A stretch of 64,000 nucleotides of DNA from DATAVK01 sp036267755. Lineage in GTDB: Bacteria; Actinomycetota; Actinomycetes; JAFAQI01. The number at the start of each line of letters is the position of its first letter. Positions within the stretch are counted from its first letter, which is position 1. The notes beneath the pieces are model-generated. The model did not search any database and was not told the DNA's origin. It saw only the letters and a program-made list of their open reading frames with translations. A program made the position numbers and the translations under genes. Location: assembly GCA_036267755.1 (NCBI GenBank), contig DATAVK010000062.1:18156-82155 (forward strand), written 5' to 3'. Shown here piece by piece: positions 16,537 through 24,900 of the stretch.

Positions 16537-18375
16537 GTGAGGGGATGGGTCGGCCGCGTTGCCCGCGCGGCGATCCTCCTGGTGGTCGTGCCGCTGGCAG
16601 TCGTCGCATGTGGCGCCCGGCCGGCGTCGATCCCTGCGTCAGCACCTGCTCCGCTGGCCCCGATCGGGCTCGGATCGGGATCGGTGAGCGCGTTCCCTGA
16701 GCCCGGGTCGGCGACCGCGTCGCCGGGGACGCAGATCAGCTTCGACGGCGCTACCGGCACTGAGCTGGCCGGGCTCACGGTGACCGGCAGCGTCTCGGGT
16801 CATCACGACGGCCGCGTCGAGGGCTACTCCACCGGCACGGGCGCGAGCTTCCTGCCGGCTCGGCCATTCGTCCCGGCGGAGCGCGTCACGGTGAGCACCG
16901 GTCTCGCGATCCGCGGCGGCCATGACGGGATGTTCGCCTTCACCATCGCGACCCCGGCGACCGAGACCACTCCCCCCGTGACGCCGAAGCCGGTGGTGCC
17001 ACCGACTCCCCCGGCAACCGTGACGCACAACGTCTCGGCCCGATCGATCCACGCGCCCGTCGTCACGGTCGAGACCCACCGGCGCTCGGCAGCAGCCGGC
17101 GACATCTTCCTGGGCACGAAGGGCGGCGGCCTCCCGCACGCCGTCACCATCGTGGACGGGAACGGGAAGCTGGTCTGGTACCACCCGGAGGGAACGCTCG
17201 ACGTCGAGGACGTCCACGTCCAGCAATACGACGGGCAGCGGGTGCTGACGTGGTGGCAGGGTCACCAGAACACTCCCCACGGGTACGGCGACGGCGTGGA
17301 CGTGATCGTGGATTCGTCGTACCGGCGAATCGCGACGGTGCGCGCCGGCAACGGCTGGTCGGCCGACCTGCACGACTTCGAGCTCACTTCGGCCGGGACC
17401 GCCTTGATCACGGTGGCCGCCCCGATCCGCTGGAACCTCAGCGCTTTAGGCGGTCCCGTCCACGGGATCGTCATCGACGACCTGATCCAGGAGATCGACG
17501 TCAAGACCGGTCTCGTGATGTTTGAGTGGGGATCGCTCGACCACGTGCCGCTGAGCGCATCGACCGCCGGCGTCGTCAAGAACGCCACGACGGCCTGGGA
17601 CTTCATCCATCTCAACAGCGTCACGCCAGCACCCGACGACGGGCTGCTGCTGTCGTCGCGGCACACCTTCGCGCTCTACGACGTCGACCTGCGGACCGGG
17701 AACCTGCGCTGGACGCTCGGCGGTCGGGACAGCACGTTCTTGATGTCGCGGCGGGCGCGCTTCTACTACCAGCACGACGCGCGGTTCCTCGGGCGCTGGC
17801 ACATCACGTTGTTCGACGACGGCGGCGGGCCGCCGCGCCGTGAGGCGCAGTCACGGGCCCTGGAGCTGACGCTGCACCCGAAGAGCGACACGGTGACCGT
17901 CGCCCGGTCGTTAACGCACCGGCCCGAGCCGGTCGTGTCGGACAGCCAGGGCAACGTCCAGGCGCTGCCGAACGGAGACCTGCTCGTCGGCTTCGGCGCG
18001 GAGTCGCACATCACCGAGTTCGACCCCGCCGGCCGGGTGGTCTTCGAGGCGACGCTGCCACGAGGCGTCTCCAGCTATCGCGCCTATCGCAGCCGGTGGG
18101 TCGGCTCGCCTGCGACCGTTCCGGTGATCGCCGTCACGCGGACCCGACACGGGATGCGAGCCCACGTGAGCTGGAACGGTGACACCAGAACGATGCGGTG
18201 GCGACTGCTGGTGGGTTCGTCGACTGCCCAGCTCGTCGCCACGTCGACGGTGGTGGCCCGTCACGGTTTCCAGGCCACGCTGCCCATCCCCCGAGGGGTG
18301 CGGGTCGTCGCGGTGCAGGCGCTCGGGGCTGACGGTCGGCCGCTCGCGAGGTCGGCGGTCGCCACGACGCGTTGA
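16537..18375 (+). CDS. Arylsulfotransferase (ASST)-like lipoprotein
   Basis: 612-residue exported lipoprotein. The GTG start leads into a hydrophobic segment ending in LAVVAC, a lipobox with the lipidated Cys at about 25. Residues 27-150 are a Pro/Ala/Ser/Thr-rich spacer with a beta-rich stretch. From about 185 the sequence has the repeated propeller pattern of the arylsulfotransferase/ASST_2 family: GDIFLGTKGGGLPHAVTIVD, GKLVWYHP, WDFIHLNSVTPAPDDGLLLSSRHTFALYDVDLRTG and WTLGGRDSTF...HDARFL. Family members transfer sulfate between phenols; activity here is inferred only from family. It starts 32 bases after the DUF6319 gene, so co-transcription is possible. Confidence 0.8.
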   Translation: MRGWVGRVARAAILLVVVPLAVVACGARPASIPASAPAPLAPIGLGSGSVSAFPEPGSATASPGTQISFDGATGTELAGLTVTGSVSGHHDGRVEGYSTGTGASFLPARPFVPAERVTVSTGLAIRGGHDGMFAFTIATPATETTPPVTPKPVVPPTPPATVTHNVSARSIHAPVVTVETHRRSAAAGDIFLGTKGGGLPHAVTIVDGNGKLVWYHPEGTLDVEDVHVQQYDGQRVLTWWQGHQNTPHGYGDGVDVIVDSSYRRIATVRAGNGWSADLHDFELTSAGTALITVAAPIRWNLSALGGPVHGIVIDDLIQEIDVKTGLVMFEWGSLDHVPLSASTAGVVKNATTAWDFIHLNSVTPAPDDGLLLSSRHTFALYDVDLRTGNLRWTLGGRDSTFLMSRRARFYYQHDARFLGRWHITLFDDGGGPPRREAQSRALELTLHPKSDTVTVARSLTHRPEPVVSDSQGNVQALPNGDLLVGFGAESHITEFDPAGRVVFEATLPRGVSSYRAYRSRWVGSPATVPVIAVTRTRHGMRAHVSWNGDTRTMRWRLLVGSSTAQLVATSTVVARHGFQATLPIPRGVRVVAVQALGADGRPLARSAVATTR

Positions 18376-18397
18376 GCTGTCGTACCTCTGCGGCGGC

Positions 18398-19528
18398 TTA
18401 TTTGGTCTTGGGCTTGTACATCGACGCAACCTGACCACCCGGCTGGCGGTTGGCCGGGCGCTTCGGCGGCATTGGCTCCGCGGGGAACCGACGAGGCCCA
18501 GACCACAAGCCGGGTACGGCGTCGTGCCGGTAGGCCAGCGCGTAGGCGACCGCTTCGTAGTTGACCCGCCACCCACGAAAGTGCGGCCACGCTTCTTCGG
18601 CGCTGCGCTCGGTCTCGAACCCGACGTCGAGCAGCCGCTGGACGCCGGCTTGGAACTCTTCGTAGGTCAGCTGCAGGTCGCCGTCCGGGTCGGGGTCGGT
18701 CTCCACCACGATCCCCACCGCGCTGCCCATCTGCTGCAACGCGACGAAACCCATGCGCAGGCACAACCGGGGCTCCAGCCGGTCTCGGCTCGGGCTGAGT
18801 GACAGCAGGAGAGCGGCGGAGTCCATCACGGCCAACAGTCCGACCAGCCATGAGGTGTACGGCTGTGGCGACCGGAAGCGCATCAGCACGGGGTAGTTGG
18901 AGTGGCTCTCGGCGAGGTCCGCCGACCAGCGTTCCCACGCGGAGTAGAACGCGGGCAGGTCGTCCCGGTCGCCGGCGATGCCGTATTTGGTCCGGGCCAA
19001 CAGCTCCGGCCCCCATGGTGGCGCGCCCGCACGCGACCCGAGCAGCGTGACTTCGGTCTCCCGCCGGTTGAACGCGGAGTACAGCGTCGGCAGGTAGCCG
19101 ATCTGTGCCGCGACGACGGTGAGCCCGAAGGCGGCCGCGGCGACGTCGAGCGCTGTGGTCTGGTTGCCCACCGGCGCGACGAATCCCAACGTGAACATCG
19201 ACGAGCCGGCTTCCCGGAACGCGACGCCGATGTTGTGGGTAGCCGGCCAGATCAGCAGCGCGAATCCGATCAGGTACGACGCCAGCCACACCGCCAGCTG
19301 GACCACCAGGAAGCCGGCCGCCTGCGCGGCGAGGATGTTGTCACGGTCGGGGTAGGCCTTTACCCGCATCGTGGCGATCCGGAAGCCCATGTCGACGATC
19401 CGGTCGACGGTCCGGCCGATCGGGCCGAGCCGGGCTCTGGGGATGACCAGCTGGCGCAGCACGCTCGACGACGTCGCGACGATCAGAGAGAGACCAACCA
19501 GCACGCCGAAGATCCGCACCACGATCAC
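18398..19528 (-). CDS. Membrane protein with an ion-channel-like pore segment, function unknown
   Basis: 376 residues. N-terminal transmembrane helix (about 4-24), then helices at about 68-92 and 120-150, with FREAGSSMFTLGFVAPVGN between the last two. That arrangement (helix, pore loop with T-L-G-F, helix) resembles two-transmembrane potassium channels, whose filter is T-(V/I/L)-G-(Y/F)-G; here the final Gly is Val. The following GLTVVAAQIGYLPTLYSAFNRREtype ending also matches such channels. The C-terminal 220 residues are soluble and helical, with a second hydrophobic patch near 230-245. Ion transport is an inference from this layout. It diverges from the DNA ligase, 32 bases apart. Confidence 0.6.
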   Translation of the reverse strand: MIVVRIFGVLVGLSLIVATSSSVLRQLVIPRARLGPIGRTVDRIVDMGFRIATMRVKAYPDRDNILAAQAAGFLVVQLAVWLASYLIGFALLIWPATHNIGVAFREAGSSMFTLGFVAPVGNQTTALDVAAAAFGLTVVAAQIGYLPTLYSAFNRRETEVTLLGSRAGAPPWGPELLARTKYGIAGDRDDLPAFYSAWERWSADLAESHSNYPVLMRFRSPQPYTSWLVGLLAVMDSAALLLSLSPSRDRLEPRLCLRMGFVALQQMGSAVGIVVETDPDPDGDLQLTYEEFQAGVQRLLDVGFETERSAEEAWPHFRGWRVNYEAVAYALAYRHDAVPGLWSGPRRFPAEPMPPKRPANRQPGGQVASMYKPKTK

Positions 19529-19560
19529 GGCACCATCCTGCCCGAAGGCAAGATGCAGGA

Positions 19561-21075
19561 GTGCTGCTGCTGGAGGTCGTCACCGTGTCGCGCGCCGTGT
19601 CGTCGACTACCCGGCGGCTCGCGAAGGTCGAGCTCATCGCCGCGGCGTTGCGGGACGCCGGGGCCGACGAGGTCGCCGTCGTGGTGCCGTGGCTCTCCGG
19701 CGAGCTGCGGCAACGACGTACCGGGATCGGGTGGGCGTCGCTCCGTGACCTGCCCGCGCCAGCAGCCGGGTCGACGCTGACCGTTGCGGCGGTCGACCGG
19801 CTGCTCGAGCGCGCGGCCAGTGCGGCCGGAGCCGGGTCGGCCGGTGAACGGCAGCGGATCGTCGCCGAGCTGTTCGGCGCCGCCACCGTCGAGGAGCAGG
19901 GCTTCCTGCGGGCACTGGTGTCCGGTGAGCTGCGGCAAGGGGCGCTCGAGGGAGTCATGGTCGACGCGGTGGCGCGGGCGGCCGGCGTGCCGCTTCCCGC
20001 GGTACGGCGGGCCGTCATGCTGCGCGGCGCCGTTGCCCCGGTCGCCGCTGCTGCCCTCACGGGTGGCGAGGCGGCCCTGGCCGAGTTCCGGCTGCAGGTC
20101 GGGCGGCCGGTGCAGCCCATGCTGGCGTCCACTGCGGCGTCCGTGCCGGCCGCTCTGGAAGCGCTCGGCGGTGTTCCCGTCGCCGTCGACTGGAAGCTGG
20201 ACGGCATCCGCGTGCAGGTGCACCGCGACGGCGACGATGTCGCGGTCTTCACCCGGTCGCTCGACGACATCACCCGCCGGGTGCCCGAGCTGGTCGAGGC
20301 CGCGCGCCGGCTCCCCGTGACGACGGCGGTGCTCGACGGCGAGGCGATCGCGTTGCGGGACGACGGTCGGCCGCGGCCGTTTCAGGAGACCGGTTCCCGG
20401 ACCGCTACCAGATCAACCGGCTCGCCGGTTCCGTTGTCCTGGTTCATTTTCGACGCCCTGCATCTCGACGGCGAGGACATCCTCGACCTGCCACTCGCCG
20501 AGCGCTACGAGCGGCTCATGTCCGTCGTACCGGAGGAGCTGTTGGTGCCGAGGGTCATCACCGCATCCGTCGATGCGGCATCCGGCGTGCTCGCCGATAC
20601 GCTGGCGCGAGGCCATGAGGGCGTGGTCGTGAAGTCGTTGGAGGCGGCCTACGACGCCGGCCGCCGGGGCGCTGGTTGGCTGAAGGTCAAGCCGGTGCAC
20701 ACGCTCGATCTCGTCGTGCTAGCCGCAGAGTGGGGCAGCGGCCGCCGGCGGGGCTGGCTGTCCAACCTGCACCTCGGCGCCCGCGATCCTGAGACCGGCG
20801 GCTTCGTCATGCTCGGCAAGACCTTCAAGGGGATGACCGACGAGTTGCTGCGCTGGCAGACCGAGCAGCTGCAACAGATCGAGGTATCGCGTAACGACTG
20901 GCAGGTCTTCGTCGAGCCACGGCTGGTCGTCGAGGTGGCGATCGACGGTGTGCAGGCGTCGACGAGGTACCCGGGCGGGGTGGCGCTGCGGTTCGCGCGG
21001 ATCGTGCGTTACCGCGACGACAAGTCGGCAGCCGAGGCGGACACGCTCGAGACGGTGCGCAGCTACCTGCCCTGA
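19561..21075 (+). CDS. lig: ATP-dependent DNA ligase
   Basis: 504-residue ATP-dependent DNA ligase resembling mycobacterial LigB; it would seal nicks in a repair setting beside the essential NAD-dependent LigA. The N-terminal DNA-binding region starts LLLEVVTVSRAVSSTTRRLAK. Motif I DWKLDGIRVQ holds the adenylated Lys212, motif III is near LSWFIFDALHLDGEDILDLP, motif IV near GHEGVVVKSL and motif V near GWLKVKP. The C-terminal OB-fold runs from about 395 to the end. The GTG start at 19561 matches the usual beginning of the family. It is not part of an NHEJ LigD locus. Confidence 0.95.
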   Translation: MLLLEVVTVSRAVSSTTRRLAKVELIAAALRDAGADEVAVVVPWLSGELRQRRTGIGWASLRDLPAPAAGSTLTVAAVDRLLERAASAAGAGSAGERQRIVAELFGAATVEEQGFLRALVSGELRQGALEGVMVDAVARAAGVPLPAVRRAVMLRGAVAPVAAAALTGGEAALAEFRLQVGRPVQPMLASTAASVPAALEALGGVPVAVDWKLDGIRVQVHRDGDDVAVFTRSLDDITRRVPELVEAARRLPVTTAVLDGEAIALRDDGRPRPFQETGSRTATRSTGSPVPLSWFIFDALHLDGEDILDLPLAERYERLMSVVPEELLVPRVITASVDAASGVLADTLARGHEGVVVKSLEAAYDAGRRGAGWLKVKPVHTLDLVVLAAEWGSGRRRGWLSNLHLGARDPETGGFVMLGKTFKGMTDELLRWQTEQLQQIEVSRNDWQVFVEPRLVVEVAIDGVQASTRYPGGVALRFARIVRYRDDKSAAEADTLETVRSYLP

Positions 21076-21139
21076 CCCCCCGTCACCCGCCTGTGGATGA
21101 CGCCAGCACGGGAGCCTCCAGCCGAGCCAGACTGCCGCC

Positions 21140-21418
21140 ATGGAGCTGACCGTCTCCCCGGACGACCTACACGCGGCCGCTGTCGCGGTCGACGGGTGCG
21201 CCCATCGCCTCGAGTCGGCCCGCGCCGACTTCGTCTCGGTGTCGGTCGGCGTGATTCCCGATCTCGGTCCCCACGCCGCTGCTACGGCGGAGGGCGCCTC
21301 ACAGGCGTCGGCCCAGGCGACCGAGGTGGTGGCCGACGACATCCGACATCTCGCGGCGGCGTTGCGGGTGCTCGCCCAGGTCTACGAACGGCTTGACGCG
21401 ACCGCCGTACCGCGATGA
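21140..21418 (+). CDS. Small EspC/WXG-type helical protein, putative type VII secretion partner
   Basis: 92 residues, nearly all helix: MELTVSPDDLHAAAVAVDGC opens like the EspC/DUF2580-type ESX-associated proteins, followed by an Ala-rich second helix (DDIRHLAAALRVLAQVYERLDA). No signal peptide, as expected for ESX substrates. Its stop overlaps the start of the toxin-like gene (ATGA), so the two are translated together and may form a helical hairpin pair for secretion. No ESX machinery genes are in the window, so dependence on type VII secretion is inferred. Confidence 0.7.
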   Translation: MELTVSPDDLHAAAVAVDGCAHRLESARADFVSVSVGVIPDLGPHAAATAEGASQASAQATEVVADDIRHLAAALRVLAQVYERLDATAVPR

Positions 21419-22830
21419 GCGTCGCCCCTCCTCTCGTCGGCGCGCCGGTGGCACCCGCTCACTTCACGATCCCGAAGATCGCAGGCGATGCGGCAGCCGC
21501 CCGACGACTCGCCGCGGGGTACGCCGATCTTGCCGACTCGGTCGACGCGGCGAGTGCTCAGGTCGGCGCGATCATGGCCGCGTTGACGGCAACGTGGACC
21601 GGAGCCGGAAGCGCCGGGTCGATGGCACCGGTCGAGAAGGTTCGCCACGATTCGGCCGCGCTGTCCCGTGCGTTGCGGGCCGCCAGCGACGACATGTCCC
21701 GGTACGCCGCGTCCTTGGCGAAGGCCCATGACCATCACGGGTTCTCGTTGCACAAGCTGGTCGCGATCGGTGCGGTCGTGGTCGTGTCCGCGGTCGCGAT
21801 CACGGTGACCGTCGGCGCCGCCGCCGTCGTGGAAGCGGGCGCAGCGACGGCTGCCGTCGCCGGTGCGACCGAGGCGGCGGGGGACGCGGTCACGGCCGAC
21901 CTCGCCGTCGGTGAGGGGCTCGCGGAGGCGATGGGCAGCGTCTCGTGGCTGCGACCACTGGCGGCCTTCGTCGTCCCGCATCTGTTGCAGGTCGAGTGGT
22001 CAGCCGGGTCCGTCGCTGGCTACGACGAAGCCACGGCCGGCAGGCTGGACTGGCGCGCGATCGGTGTGGCGAGCGGACTGAGCTTCACCGGCTCGGCGGC
22101 GGCTGACGGTGTTGGAGCGCGGGTCGCCACGACCGACTGGTACACCGGTGCGTCGCCCGGTGTGCAACATGCCGCCGACGGTCTGGCGCAGGGAACCCTG
22201 TGGGCCGGGATCGCCGGGCTCGACGACCGGATTGTCGAGGGTCGGGTCGACAGCATCGACATGATCGAGGCGATGCTGCTCACCAGCAGCGGCGTCACCG
22301 CCCACGACCTACTGCAGGAACACGGCCTGGTCTTCCGGCCGAAGACCGACTATCACCGACTTGCGTTGATCGCGGCACTGCGCCAGCCCGGGCGGATCCT
22401 CGATCCCGAGATCGCCCGCGAGATGGCGCTGCTTCGGCAGCCGCTCGACGAGGTGGTCCGCGGTGACGTCGACCTTGCACTGCACGAGGGTCCCGGCCAC
22501 ACGATGAGCCGGCACGTCGGCCTAACGACCCGGCAGCTGATGACACGGATCCGGCGGGAACGGCTCCCCCGGGCATCGACGTACTGGGATGAGCAGTTAG
22601 CTCAGCGAGCCGTCGGTCAGGCGCTTAGAGAGAACAGCGCAATGATCAGAAAGTGGTTGGCCAGCAACGATCTCCACCACCTTCGGCTTGATTACCTGAG
22701 CAACGATGACGTGGGATACACCATGACCAGGCGAGGGCGCATCAAGCTGACCAGGAGGGTTGTCGTCATCCTCAAGCAGGTCGACGGCGATGTTGTGCTG
22801 GTCACGAGCTTCCCGGAGCCGAGCCGATGA
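21415..22830 (+). CDS. WXG-headed polymorphic toxin with C-terminal RNase A-like domain
   Basis: 471 residues. Residues 15-110 are helical with a W-T-G motif at 61-63, like WXG100/LXG-type heads. Residues about 115-150 are strongly hydrophobic (VVVVSAVAITVTVGAAAVV), possibly a membrane-crossing element. A middle region (195-300) is of unknown fold. From about 352 the sequence matches the CdiA-CT RNase A-like toxin family: LHEGPGHTMSRHVG (His357/His362/His367), a conserved helix NSAMIRKWLAS, and the final VLVTSFPEP (Thr464, Phe466, in place of the usual T.Y). It would cleave RNA in rival cells. Codon use changes near residue 390 (TTA for Leu395, AGA for Arg405 and Arg412). Start fixed by ATGA coupling. 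Confidence 0.82.
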   Translation: MSVAPPLVGAPVAPAHFTIPKIAGDAAAARRLAAGYADLADSVDAASAQVGAIMAALTATWTGAGSAGSMAPVEKVRHDSAALSRALRAASDDMSRYAASLAKAHDHHGFSLHKLVAIGAVVVVSAVAITVTVGAAAVVEAGAATAAVAGATEAAGDAVTADLAVGEGLAEAMGSVSWLRPLAAFVVPHLLQVEWSAGSVAGYDEATAGRLDWRAIGVASGLSFTGSAAADGVGARVATTDWYTGASPGVQHAADGLAQGTLWAGIAGLDDRIVEGRVDSIDMIEAMLLTSSGVTAHDLLQEHGLVFRPKTDYHRLALIAALRQPGRILDPEIAREMALLRQPLDEVVRGDVDLALHEGPGHTMSRHVGLTTRQLMTRIRRERLPRASTYWDEQLAQRAVGQALRENSAMIRKWLASNDLHHLRLDYLSNDDVGYTMTRRGRIKLTRRVVVILKQVDGDVVLVTSFPEPSR

Positions 22831-23141
22831 CGTATCCAGTTGAGCTGTGGCCGGTCCTCGCGGCGGCCTTCTCAGGCATGAACGACCCACCCGGCCGACT
22901 CCGAGGTCGGGAGGCCTTCACTCACGTGATCGGCCTCGACTGGAATGCCGGAGGCCGCGCCACCGCCCTCGTTGAGCTGCGCGATTTCTTGGCAAAAGGC
23001 GCTGACGAGGAACGCTGCCGATGGCTGATGGACGACATGGCGAGCATGTACGACCCGCTCGTGGACTTCCCGACGCACCGCGCCTGCGTCCTCTGGGTCA
23101 GAGATCAACTAGAAGCAGGTGCCCGCAGCAGTACGATCTGA
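22827..23141 (+). CDS. Putative immunity protein for the RNase A-like toxin
   Basis: 104 residues, acidic and helical, overlapping the toxin stop by four bases (ATGA). The position, size and coupling are those of immunity genes in CDI and polymorphic toxin loci. The N-terminal part (PVELWPVLAAAF, GREAFTHVIGLDWN, ALVELRDFLA) is loosely like CdiI-type immunity proteins, but I cannot assign a family from sequence alone. Less GC-rich than neighbours, like the toxin tip. No second toxin fragment or spare immunity gene follows. Confidence 0.65.
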   Translation: MTYPVELWPVLAAAFSGMNDPPGRLRGREAFTHVIGLDWNAGGRATALVELRDFLAKGADEERCRWLMDDMASMYDPLVDFPTHRACVLWVRDQLEAGARSSTI

Positions 23142-23224
23142 TCTCGCGATTTTGCGAGCGCCGGATGCCCGGACTCTAGCCCGGTTATCCGGCGATGATC
23201 TTTGGCCCAGGGTCGGCCGATGCC

Positions 23225-23270
23225 GCGATGGCCGTTTAAGGCGGCTCTAACGTCGCTAAACGGCCATCGC
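23225..23270. terminator. Perfect 14-base inverted repeat downstream of the toxin-immunity unit
   Basis: GCGATGGCCGTTTA (23225-23238) pairs exactly with 23257-23270 around an 18-base loop. There is no T-run. It lies 84 bases after the immunity stop and 76 bases before the convergent SDR stop, so it may terminate transcription from both directions, or be a palindromic repeat element. The rest of the 204-base gap shows nothing recognisable. Confidence 0.55.
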
Positions 23271-23345
23271 ACATCGGCAGCGCACTTCTCGTTGCAGTGA
23301 AGCCGGTTCTACGCCATCAACGTTGCACTCAACGCGATCAGCGCG

Positions 23346-24251
23346 TTACTTCGAGAGAAGTTCGAACAGTTGGCCCAGCTCATCGCCGGACTGGGTCGGA
23401 ACGATGTAGCCCTCTTGGTTCTCGATCTGATCGATGTTGTCGAGGACATCCTCGGCGGTCGCGATCGTGTCCTTGCCGCCGTACCAACCGGGAGCGAGCC
23501 CGACGAATACGCGCGCGTAACGGCCGCCGGCGGCCGAGAACGTCTCGTGGGTAAAGGTGCATGCCTCAGACGCGAGGAACGTGACCAGTGGCGTCACGGT
23601 CTCCGGCTTGAGCAGTTTGGCGAAGTCACCGAGCAGCTCCTCCGTCATCCGGGTCCCGGCGACCGGACACACCACGTTCGACAGGATGCCGGCCTTGGCA
23701 CCTTCGATGGCGAGCACGTTGGACAGACCGACGAGGCCCATCTTCGCCGCGCCGTAGTTGGCCTGGCCGAAGTTGCCGAAGACACCGGAGTTCGACGAGG
23801 TGAAGACGAAGCGGCCGTAGCCGTTCTCCTTCATCACCTTGAACGCCGGCTGCGACACGTAGAACGCACCCCTGAGGTGTACGTCGATAACCAGGTCGAG
23901 GTCTTCCCAGCTCATCTTGGCGAACGACTTGTCACGCAGGATGCCGGCGTTGTTGATGACGACGTCGACCTTGCCGTAGGTGTCGACCGCCGTCTTGACG
24001 ATGCTCTCGCCGCCTTCCGGCGAGGAGACCGAGTCGTAGTTGGGCGTTGCCTCGCCGCCTGCGGCCTTGATCTCGTCCACGACCTTCTGCGCCGCCGCGT
24101 CGTCGCCGCCTTCACCGTTCACGGACCCACCGAGGTCGTTCACGACGACCTGCGCACCGCGGCGCGCCAGCTCGAGGGCGTAGGTACGACCCAGCCCGCC
24201 GCCTGCACCGGTGACGATGGCGACCCGGCCGTCGAAGGTGATCTCAGACAC
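23346..24251 (-). CDS. SDR-family (3R)-hydroxyacyl-CoA dehydrogenase-like oxidoreductase
   Basis: 301-residue short-chain dehydrogenase. VAIVTGAGGGLGRTYALELARRGA is the Rossmann TGxxxGxG motif and VVVNDLGG the acidic end of strand 2, suggesting NAD preference. The catalytic residues are in SSNSGVFGNFGQANYGAAKMG (Ser, Tyr, Lys). The long C-terminal extension with TFLASEACTFTHETFSAAGGRYARVFVG is typical of the peroxisomal multifunctional enzyme type 2-like dehydrogenases of actinobacteria, which act on acyl-CoA or steroid side chains. GTG 24251 follows GGAG by six bases. Divergent from tspO across 113 bases. Confidence 0.9.
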   Translation of the reverse strand: MSEITFDGRVAIVTGAGGGLGRTYALELARRGAQVVVNDLGGSVNGEGGDDAAAQKVVDEIKAAGGEATPNYDSVSSPEGGESIVKTAVDTYGKVDVVINNAGILRDKSFAKMSWEDLDLVIDVHLRGAFYVSQPAFKVMKENGYGRFVFTSSNSGVFGNFGQANYGAAKMGLVGLSNVLAIEGAKAGILSNVVCPVAGTRMTEELLGDFAKLLKPETVTPLVTFLASEACTFTHETFSAAGGRYARVFVGLAPGWYGGKDTIATAEDVLDNIDQIENQEGYIVPTQSGDELGQLFELLSK

Positions 24252-24254
24252 GCT

Positions 24255-24266
24255 GCACTCCAGTGC
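24255..24266. promoter_or_regulatory. Short palindrome beside the SDR start
   Basis: GCACT-CC-AGTGC lies directly upstream of the SDR start and includes its GGAG ribosome-binding site on the minus strand, in the 113-base divergent gap before tspO. It is a possible operator that would hide the ribosome-binding region, but it is short. Confidence 0.25.
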
Positions 24267-24364
24267 TCATGGTTGATCGGATGGTTGGCTACTCGTCAGT
24301 AGGCGTTACCCACATTGTGCCGAAGCCATGTCCCGCGAGCCGCGCCGGGTGGCAGACTCGCGGC

Positions 24365-24862
24365 ATGCCATCGAGCACCGCGGTCCGCGCCGGCACCTTC
24401 GCGAGCTCACTCGCGACCGTTGGAGCCGTAGCGGCAACCGGCGGCCTCGTCACCTGGCGCCGGCTCGGGTGGTATCGCTCATTGGCCCGGCCGCGCTGGA
24501 CCGCTCCGGACCTGGCCTTCGGCCCGATCTGGTCGATCCTGTACGCGGAGCAGGCCGTCGCCGCCTGGCTGGTGTGGCGCTCGGGCGACGACCACGACGC
24601 GGTCGACGTACCGGCGCTCACCTCCTACAGCGTGCAGCTCGGCCTGAACCTGGCCTGGACGCTGCTGTTCTTCGGCGTACGTCGTCCTGCCCTTGCCTTG
24701 CTCGATGTCTGTGCCCTGTGGATCGCGATCGCGGTCACGATCCGGGAGTTCGGCAAGCGCCACAAGCTGGCGGCCGGGTTGCTGCTGCCGTACTTCGCCT
24801 GGACGACCTACGCCGCGTTGCTCAACGCCGACATCTGGTGGCGCAACCGCAAGAACGCCTGA
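24365..24862 (+). CDS. tspO: TspO/MBR family membrane protein
   Basis: 165-residue five-helix membrane protein of the TspO/peripheral benzodiazepine receptor family, which binds tetrapyrroles and affects stress responses. Family positions are clear: WYRSLARPRWTAPDLAFGPIWSILY (about 37-61), YSVQLGLNLAWTLLFFGVRRPALAL, and WTTYAALLNADIWWRN at the end. ATG 24365 is chosen because the hydrophobic first helix begins soon after and no upstream methionine fits the family. Its 3' end meets the nitrilase gene across an inverted repeat. Confidence 0.94.
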   Translation: MPSSTAVRAGTFASSLATVGAVAATGGLVTWRRLGWYRSLARPRWTAPDLAFGPIWSILYAEQAVAAWLVWRSGDDHDAVDVPALTSYSVQLGLNLAWTLLFFGVRRPALALLDVCALWIAIAVTIREFGKRHKLAAGLLLPYFAWTTYAALLNADIWWRNRKNA

Positions 24863-24868
24863 TCGCTA

Positions 24869-24900
24869 CCGGACCCAGCGCTACAACACCCAGGGTCCGG
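24869..24900. terminator. Inverted repeat between convergent tspO and nitrilase genes
   Basis: CCGGACCC (24869-24876) and GGGTCCGG (24893-24900) form an eight-base stem around 16 bases, spanning the nitrilase-gene stop and lying six bases after the tspO stop. It is a plausible shared terminator without a T-run. Confidence 0.45.

Noticed and set aside
21140..23345. Mobile element or prophage carrying the toxin genes
   Set aside because: No transposase, integrase, tRNA target or terminal repeats were found; only the codon change and one inverted repeat.
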